Below are positions 1 to 5,233 of a stretch of DNA of 6,970 nt, one piece after another (the stretch's first letter is position 1; every line of letters starts with the position of its first letter). The DNA is taken from positions 1 to 6,970 of the forward strand of contig JBJXFY010000197.1 of assembly GCA_046155815.1 (NCBI GenBank), read 5' to 3'. Both the position numbers and the translations under genes were made by a program. This DNA comes from JBJXFY01 sp046155815. GTDB lineage: Bacteria > Verrucomicrobiota > Verrucomicrobiia > Limisphaerales > CAIMTB01. A model generated the notes under the pieces. It was not told where the DNA came from, searched no databases, and saw nothing but the letters and a program-made list of their open reading frames with translations.

Positions 1-570
1 GCCCTCCAGCAGTTTTTTGCCTACAACCCGGCAGTCGGGCCGGTGGTGGCGGACGGACGGCATTGGCGGCTCGCGCCGCAGGCCACGTACACCTACGGCC
101 CCTTCGGTCTGCTGGGCGAGTACACGATCTCGGACCAGGGCGTGCTGAACGCCTCGACCCTCCGCACGGCGGAGCTGCAGCACACGGCATGGCAGATCGC
201 CGCGCAGTGGGTGCTCACCGGCGAGCAGGCCACCTTTGGCCAGCTCGTGCCGGACCGCCCCTTCCACCCCGGCCAGGGCGGCTGGGGCGCGTGGCAGCTC
301 GTGGGCCGCTTCGGGCAGCTCACCGTGGATGACGAGGCCTTCCTCGGCTTCGCCACCCCGGCGCTCTCCGCCTCCGAGGCCACCTCGTGGTCCGTGGGCA
401 TCAACTGGTGGCTGAACCGCAACCTCCGCGTGCTCACCAGCTTCACCCACACCTCGTTCGAGGGCGGCGGCGGCGTGAACCCCGTCTTCCCCGACAGCCT
501 CGTCGCGCCCGCCACGGTCACGGCCCGTGACGAACAGGCCCTCCTCACCCGCATCCAGCTCTCGTTCTGA
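1..570 (+). CDS. OprO/OprP-family porin, C-terminal part (5' end outside window)
   Basis: This is the last 189 residues of an outer-membrane beta-barrel porin; the reading frame is open from base 1, so the start lies upstream. Hallmarks of the phosphate-selective porin O/P family are visible in order: VLTGEQ (about residues 71-76), then a P..PF.P segment leading into GGWGAWQLVGRFGQL (about 93-107), then the strand pair SVGINWWLNRNLRVLTSF (about 131-148), and a final strand ending TRIQLSF. The terminal Phe is the usual signal for barrel assembly by the BAM complex. Family members form trimeric channels for phosphate, polyphosphate or other anions. The substrate here cannot be told, because the constriction-loop region is not in the window. 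A GTG at base 43 could be read as a start, but family homology continues upstream of it (FFAYNP), so it is internal. The next gene follows after 25 bases. Confidence 0.88.
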   Translation, partial: ALQQFFAYNPAVGPVVADGRHWRLAPQATYTYGPFGLLGEYTISDQGVLNASTLRTAELQHTAWQIAAQWVLTGEQATFGQLVPDRPFHPGQGGWGAWQLVGRFGQLTVDDEAFLGFATPALSASEATSWSVGINWWLNRNLRVLTSFTHTSFEGGGGVNPVFPDSLVAPATVTARDEQALLTRIQLSF

Positions 571-595
571 CCGCGTCCTCAACGTTCCCAACACC

Positions 596-1582
596 ATGAA
601 GACACCACCCCGCAACCTCCACCGCGCGCCGCTCGCGGCGGCCGGCCTCCTCCTGACGGCCGGCACCGCGTCCGCCGCGCCGTTCCTGTACGCCCCGGGC
701 GACCTCGTGCTGGCCTTCCGCCAGAGCGGCGCCGCCGCGGACTACGTAGTGAACGTCGGCAAGGCCACCAACTACAGTGCGCTGCCGCCGGACACGTCGC
801 TCGCCGTCACCAACCTTTCGGCCGCTCAGCTCGGCTCGGCGTTCGCCAGCCTGAACGGCCTCCGCTGGTCCGTCGCCGCCGCGAACCGCCCGCCGATTGA
901 CCCCAATTATCCGCTGCAGACGCTCTGGGTCGCCCGGCCGCGCACCGACCCGGACGTCCCGGGCGCACCGTGGCTCCGCAAGGGCGCCCCCGTGCAGGGC
1001 AACGCCGGGGCCCAGATTGACGGCGTGGGCAAGAACGCCGCCCTGGCCAGCAGCCTGCTGCCGGGCGGGCCGGGCAACACCGCCACCGGCGTCATCGTCC
1101 CGGTGAACAACAACTTCAACGTCAGTCAGGTCATCGGGACCGCCGGCAACTACGCCAACAACTTCCAAGGCACCGTGGAGAACCTCACGGCCGACGACTT
1201 CGAGGGCGCTCCCGCCAACGTGTCGCGTTCCGACCTGTACGAGCTGCTCCCCGGCACCTCCACCGCCGGCACGCTGAACGCCCCGGGACGTCACCTCGGC
1301 TACTTCGAGCTGAAGCCCGACGGCACCCTCACGTTCAACACCCCCGCCACGGCCGGGCCGGAGATCACCTCCGTCACGCGCGTCGGCGACGTGACCACCG
1401 TCTCGTTCAGCACCGTCACCGGCGCCAGGTACCAGTTGCGCGCCACCGGTGCCGCGGGCCTTGGCTCGCCCGTCTCCACCTGGTCCGCCGGTCCCACCCT
1501 GACCGGCAACGGCGCCGTGCAGGCCCTGCAGGATTCCAGCACGGATGCTGTCCGCTTCTTTGCCGTTGAACTCCTGCCCTGA
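596..1582 (+). CDS. Exported protein of unknown function, Verrucomicrobia-style
   Basis: A 328-residue protein. The ATG at 596 is chosen because it gives a clean Sec signal peptide: basic N-region, hydrophobic APLAAAGLLLTAGTASA, cleavage probably after ASA at residue 27. The upstream in-frame GTG at 527 would overlap the porin gene and bury the signal. No convincing Shine-Dalgarno sequence precedes the ATG. The mature N-terminus (FLYAPGDLVLAFRQSG, then DYVVNVGKATNY) and a later SDLYELLPG...GYFELKPDGTLTF block (about 212-247) resemble extracellular PEP-CTERM-type proteins of Verrucomicrobia. The C-terminus (about 255-328, ITSVTRVGDVTTVSFST to RFFAVELLP) resembles the small beta-sandwich modules that often end such proteins with an 'RFYRV'-like strand. 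There is no PEP-CTERM sorting tail, no cysteine and no catalytic motif that I recognise. It may be a secreted or surface structural or binding protein. The function is unknown; the gene call itself is firm. Confidence 0.82.
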   Translation: MKTPPRNLHRAPLAAAGLLLTAGTASAAPFLYAPGDLVLAFRQSGAAADYVVNVGKATNYSALPPDTSLAVTNLSAAQLGSAFASLNGLRWSVAAANRPPIDPNYPLQTLWVARPRTDPDVPGAPWLRKGAPVQGNAGAQIDGVGKNAALASSLLPGGPGNTATGVIVPVNNNFNVSQVIGTAGNYANNFQGTVENLTADDFEGAPANVSRSDLYELLPGTSTAGTLNAPGRHLGYFELKPDGTLTFNTPATAGPEITSVTRVGDVTTVSFSTVTGARYQLRATGAAGLGSPVSTWSAGPTLTGNGAVQALQDSSTDAVRFFAVELLP

Positions 1583-1657
1583 GCCGTCCGGTCCGAACTC
1601 CCTGAAAACTCCATCCGCATCGAAACCGAAAACCTTCAACGCCTCTCCGATCGAAAC

Positions 1658-2761
1658 ATGAAAACGCTCCAGCTCTCCTTGGCCACGTTGGTGGGCGCCC
1701 TGCTCACCGCTTCCAGCGCCCACGCGCAGGTGGAAATCAACCTCTCCGGCGCGGTCGCCTTCCGCGACACCGCCTACCGCTCAATCCGCAACCTTTTCGG
1801 CCCCAACCTCGAGTCCGAGAACACGGCCGACGCGTCGAACACGCCGGTGACGACCAACAAGTCCAACGCCCTCAAGGTCACCTGGACCGGCCGGCTCCCG
1901 GCGATCTATGGGGACCAGAACGTCATCGTGCGCGCGTACTACAACGGCGCCGTCGCCGGCATCCAGGATCTCACGCAGAACCGGAACGTCAGCTTCCTCG
2001 CCTCCTCCACACAGGGCGTCACCAACACGGTGAGCCTCAAATCCGACCTCGCCTTCTCCTCCATCTTCCAGCAGGCGACGGAGTTTCCCACCCCGACGCT
2101 CGAGGACGCATTGTACGGCGCGACGCCCATCAGCCTGGTGAAGAGTTCCTCCGCACCGGCGGGCATCACCAACATCACGGCGCACCAGCTCCGGACGCTC
2201 GCGGCCAACGGCTCCGCGCCCGCCTGGTTCTTCACCGGCAACACCAACGACACCCAGACGATCCACTTCATCAACCGCGACCCCACGGCCGGCCAGCGCG
2301 TGACGCTGTTCCTCAACGCGATCTTCACCGGCAGCCCGATCTCCTACTTCTGGGACGTGCCGAACAACCAGTTCATCGTGGACCCTACCGGCCGCAACCC
2401 CGCCCAGATCACCACGCATTTGAACAGCTACGGCCCGGCGATCAGCTACCTGATCTCGGCGGACTCGTTCAACGTGAACGGCGGACAGAACGTGCTGGCC
2501 TACGACGGGAACAAGGCGTTCAAGGGGACGTTCAGCAACACCGGCAACGACTTCGGCCCGGTCATCAACGGCCAGTACAGCCTCTGGGTCTATGAGCACC
2601 TGCTGAACCGCACCACCGCGCCGGCCAACGTCCGCCTCTTCCGCGACAAGCTGATCGAGGCCATTGACGCCGAGCTGCAGGTCTCCGCGTTCTCCATCCC
2701 CATCAGCCGCCTCCGCGCCGAGCGAGTCGCGGACGGCGCGCCCGTGGCCCCGATCGAGTAG
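1658..2761 (+). CDS. Divergent PstS-like periplasmic/secreted binding-protein-fold protein
   Basis: A 367-residue protein with a signal peptide cleaved probably after AHA (residue 23), leaving mature QVEINLSG. It can be followed along the PstS/PBP-like fold: INLSGAVAFRDTAYRSIRNLF (27-47) at the first ligand loop, YYNGAVAGIQDL (94-105) at the second, DLAFSSIF (130-137) at the third, then TNITAHQLRTL (171-181) where PstS proteins have the 'lt..ql..if.G' segment, and INRDPTAGQRVTLFL (205-219) at the R..SGT loop. Later GQYSLWVYEHL (305-315) matches the 'YPl' segment near the end of the family. PstS captures phosphate for the PstCAB transporter. Here the ligand positions look substituted (see findings), so phosphate binding is doubtful and no pstC, pstA or pstB is nearby. 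The 75-base gap upstream is richer in A than its surroundings and has no clear promoter or terminator. The fold assignment is by motif, by eye. An alternative is an unrelated exported protein. Confidence 0.7.
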   Translation: MKTLQLSLATLVGALLTASSAHAQVEINLSGAVAFRDTAYRSIRNLFGPNLESENTADASNTPVTTNKSNALKVTWTGRLPAIYGDQNVIVRAYYNGAVAGIQDLTQNRNVSFLASSTQGVTNTVSLKSDLAFSSIFQQATEFPTPTLEDALYGATPISLVKSSSAPAGITNITAHQLRTLAANGSAPAWFFTGNTNDTQTIHFINRDPTAGQRVTLFLNAIFTGSPISYFWDVPNNQFIVDPTGRNPAQITTHLNSYGPAISYLISADSFNVNGGQNVLAYDGNKAFKGTFSNTGNDFGPVINGQYSLWVYEHLLNRTTAPANVRLFRDKLIEAIDAELQVSAFSIPISRLRAERVADGAPVAPIE

Positions 2762-2792
2762 GCCGGCGCGTCCTCGTCCACCGTCGTCCGTC

Positions 2793-5231
2793 ATGCCCCC
2801 TCGCCTCCGCCCCCGGCCGCTGCTTGCCCTGTCCCTCGCCGCCCTGGCGGGGGGCACGGGCGAAGGGCGGACGAACGTGCCGGCGTTGCCCGCCGCGGCG
2901 GAGGCCTCCGCGTCCGCCGCCGCCACGCCGACGTTCGCGGTGACGCGGTTCGAGGTCACGGGCAGCACGGTGCTCCCGCCCGCCACGGTGGACGAACTGA
3001 TGCGCGGGGCGACCGGGCCGGCGGTCACGCTGCCGCAGATCCGCCGCGCCCTGCGCGCGCTGCAGCAGGCCTACCGCGACCAAGGCTTCCCCCGGGCCGC
3101 CGTCACGTTGCCGCGCCAGCCGCTTGGGAACGGCGCGGTCACGGTCCGCGTCGAGGCGACGCCGGGCGCGGCGCCCACCGGCACGGCGTTCCCGGTCCGG
3201 CACTGGGTTGTCCGCGGCAACACCGCGCTTTCCGCCGAGGAGGTGGACGCCCTGCTGGGGCCGGCGACCGGCGAGGCCGTGCCGCTGCCGGACCTCCGCG
3301 CCGCGCTGGCCCGCCTGCAGGCGGCCTACCGCGAGCGCGGCTTCCCGCTCGCCGCGGTCACCCTGCCCCAGCAGATCCTGACGGACGGCACGGTGGCGCT
3401 GGAGATCACCCAGGGGGCGCCGACGCCGCCCCCCGCGCCGCCGGCCAAGCTGGCCGAGGCGCCGGCTCCGCTGCCCCAGCCGAGCTTCGAGGTCCGCGAG
3501 TTCAACGTGGCCGGCAACACGCTGCTGCCGCCCGCCGCCATCGCCGGGGCGCTCACCAACGCCCTCGGCCCGGCCGTCACGCTGCCGGAGATCCAGAAGG
3601 CCGTGGGCGCGTTGCAGCTCGCCTACCGCGAGCGCGGCCACGCCACCGTGTCCGTCGCCCTGCCGCCGCAGACGCTCACGAACGCCACCGTGCACGTGCA
3701 GGTCACCGAGGGCGTGCTGGCCGAGGTGCGCGTCACGGGCAACCGCCACTTCAGCACGAACAACGTGCTCCGCGCCCTGCCCAGCCTGCGCACCAACGAG
3801 GTCCTCAACAGCCAGGTCTTCCAGCGCGAGCTGGACCTCGCGAACCAGAACCGCGACCGCCAGATCTTCCCGACCCTCGGCCCCGGCCCCGAGCCGGGCA
3901 CCAGCGCGCTCACGCTGCGCGTGAAGGACCGCCGGCCGCTCCACGGCCGCGCCGAGGTGAACAACCACGCGACCCCCGGCACGCCCGACTGGCGAGTCAA
4001 CACCTCCGCCCAGTACAACAACCTCTGGCAGCTCGAGCACCAGGTCGGCTTCTCGTACAGCTTCACCCCCGAGGCATACAAAAACACCGACCTGATCGAT
4101 GACTACCTGCTGAACCGCCCGCTCGTGGCCAGCTACGGCGCCTACTACCGCCTCCCGTTCGGCGCGCCGGTCTCGGTGGCGGACCAGATCAGCCAGGGGG
4201 CCGCCTTCGGCTTCGACGAGGCCACCCGGCAGTTCCGCCTGCCGCCCGCCGGCGCGCGTCCGGACCTGTCCGTGTTCGCCAGCGTGTCCTCCAGCGACAC
4301 CGGCGTGCAGCTCGGTCCGCAGAACATCATCACCGAGAGCGAGTTCCTCACCATCATCTCGCAGGACAGCGGGCAGAACCTCTCCCAGAACGACAGCGTG
4401 GGCGCGCGGCTCAGCATCCCCCTCGCGCTTGACGACACCCGCCGCCTCAGCCTCTCCGCCGGCCTCGACTGGAAGCGCTACGGCCTCGACAGCTACAACA
4501 CCAACAACCTGCTCATCATCTCCGTCGGCGAGGACGACACGGGCAACCTCGAGACGAACCGCTTCGAGCAGTCCGTCGGTCAGCCCACGCGCCGCAACGA
4601 GCTGACCTACCTGCCGCTCGTGGCCGCGGCGGACTACTCGCAGAGCGACGCCGGCGGCACCTTCGCCGCCAACCTGACGCTGGCCGCCAACTGGCTCGGC
4701 GACCGCGCCGACCAGCGGGCGCTCGCGTACTCCCCCGGCGCGCGCCCGACGTGGGGCCGCGCCACGGCCTCGCTCACCCGCGACCAGCGGGTGCTGGGGA
4801 ACTGGTCGCTGCTCCTGCGCGCCGCGGGCCAGGCGGCCACCGGCTCGCTCATCAGCAACGAGCAGTTCGCGGTCGGCGGCGTGAACAACGTGCGCGGCTA
4901 CTACGAGGGCGACGAATACGGCGACCAGGGCTGGTTTGGCAGCGCCGAGCTGCGCTCGCCGTTCCTGCGCGGCAACGTGCCCGTGGGCGCCGGCTTCGCG
5001 CCCGTCTGGCTCCGCGCCTCCGCCTTCCTCGACTACGGCCAGCGTTTTCTCCTGGACGACGTGCCGGGCGTGGATTCACAGGCCGACCTGTGGAGCGCCG
5101 GCTTCGGCGTCTCCGCCAACGTCAACAACCGCGTGGATCTCCGGATCATCGTCGGGTGGCCGCTCATTGAGACGCGCAGCACCCCGGACGGCGACCCACG
5201 CGCCGCATTCTCCATCGGAGGACAGTTCTAA
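2793..5231 (+). CDS. TpsB-type outer-membrane transporter (ShlB/FhaC family) with extra POTRA domains
   Basis: An 812-residue two-partner-secretion transporter; classical members have about 550-590. The ATG at 2793 gives a signal peptide (hydrophobic LLALSLAALA, possible cut after residue 19), whereas the in-frame start at 2664 would overlap the previous gene by about 100 bases. Order: an Ala-rich linker (31-47), POTRA 1 (48-126), POTRA 2 (133-209), a Pro/Ala linker (210-231), POTRA 3 (232-310), then a final POTRA (about 308-379) starting at EVRVTGNRHFSTNNV, then the 16-strand-type barrel (about 385-812). Barrel signatures include VRGYYEG (700-706), the conserved VRGY/F lid-loop motif of the Omp85/TpsB superfamily, and FLDYGQ (745-750), matching the FxDxG motif. 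The chain ends with Phe. The periplasmic POTRAs recognise the TPS domain of the exoprotein and the barrel exports it. The stop overlaps the start of the TpsA gene by one base, which identifies its cargo. There is no clear Shine-Dalgarno before the ATG. Confidence 0.92.
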   Translation: MPPRLRPRPLLALSLAALAGGTGEGRTNVPALPAAAEASASAAATPTFAVTRFEVTGSTVLPPATVDELMRGATGPAVTLPQIRRALRALQQAYRDQGFPRAAVTLPRQPLGNGAVTVRVEATPGAAPTGTAFPVRHWVVRGNTALSAEEVDALLGPATGEAVPLPDLRAALARLQAAYRERGFPLAAVTLPQQILTDGTVALEITQGAPTPPPAPPAKLAEAPAPLPQPSFEVREFNVAGNTLLPPAAIAGALTNALGPAVTLPEIQKAVGALQLAYRERGHATVSVALPPQTLTNATVHVQVTEGVLAEVRVTGNRHFSTNNVLRALPSLRTNEVLNSQVFQRELDLANQNRDRQIFPTLGPGPEPGTSALTLRVKDRRPLHGRAEVNNHATPGTPDWRVNTSAQYNNLWQLEHQVGFSYSFTPEAYKNTDLIDDYLLNRPLVASYGAYYRLPFGAPVSVADQISQGAAFGFDEATRQFRLPPAGARPDLSVFASVSSSDTGVQLGPQNIITESEFLTIISQDSGQNLSQNDSVGARLSIPLALDDTRRLSLSAGLDWKRYGLDSYNTNNLLIISVGEDDTGNLETNRFEQSVGQPTRRNELTYLPLVAAADYSQSDAGGTFAANLTLAANWLGDRADQRALAYSPGARPTWGRATASLTRDQRVLGNWSLLLRAAGQAATGSLISNEQFAVGGVNNVRGYYEGDEYGDQGWFGSAELRSPFLRGNVPVGAGFAPVWLRASAFLDYGQRFLLDDVPGVDSQADLWSAGFGVSANVNNRVDLRIIVGWPLIETRSTPDGDPRAAFSIGGQF
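2934..3704 (+). repeat. Three tandem POTRA-coding units inside the TpsB gene
   Basis: Three gapless 73-residue units are encoded at 2934-3152, 3189-3407 and 3486-3704. All share the pattern F.V...V.GNT.L, A.G.AV.LP, LQ.AYRERG, LP.Q.L. By hand count, unit 1 is identical to unit 2 at about 37 of 73 positions and to unit 3 at about 36. The similarity extends to the DNA, for example GTCACGCTGCCG before both QIRRA (unit 1) and EIQKA (unit 3). This points to duplication of the first POTRA of a standard two-POTRA TpsB, followed by divergence. Unit 3 runs directly into the last POTRA, as the ancestral first POTRA would. Confidence 0.85.
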
Positions 5232-5233
5232 TG
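5217..5233 (+). promoter_or_regulatory. Strong ribosome-binding site and TAATG coupling junction for TpsA
   Basis: GGAGG at 5217-5221 lies nine bases before the ATG at 5231. The TAA stop of the TpsB gene (5229-5231) shares its last A with this ATG. The Shine-Dalgarno is inside the end of the TpsB coding region. This arrangement fits translational coupling, and it fixes the TpsA start at 5231 rather than at the internal ATG at 5279. No comparably good Shine-Dalgarno is seen before the starts at 596, 1658 or 2793. Confidence 0.8.

Noticed and set aside
527..595. Upstream GTG start for the 596-1582 gene
   Set aside because: It would add 23 polar residues before the signal peptide and overlap the porin gene; the ATG at 596 gives a proper Sec signal.
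1619..1657. Direct repeat ATCGAAAC (1619-1626 and 1650-1657) before the PstS-like gene
   Set aside because: Eight bases is too short to be meaningful, and it does not resemble a PhoB box (CTGTCAT-type repeats) or another operator I know.
1560..1657. Possible terminator or promoter in the 75-base gap
   Set aside because: I see no stable hairpin with a T-run and no clear -35/-10 pair; the gap is merely richer in A.
545..1723. Long reverse-strand reading frame of 392 codons opposite the unknown exported gene
   Set aside because: It is Gly/Arg/Val-rich with no family features, covers a well-supported + strand gene, and is typical of shadow frames in G+C-rich DNA. The same applies to the long reverse frames at 1781-3028, 2703-4040, 5228-5992 and 6115-6783.
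2664..2792. Upstream start for the TpsB gene
   Set aside because: It would overlap the PstS-like gene by 98 bases and add an Arg/Pro/Ser-rich extension that is out of place before a signal peptide.
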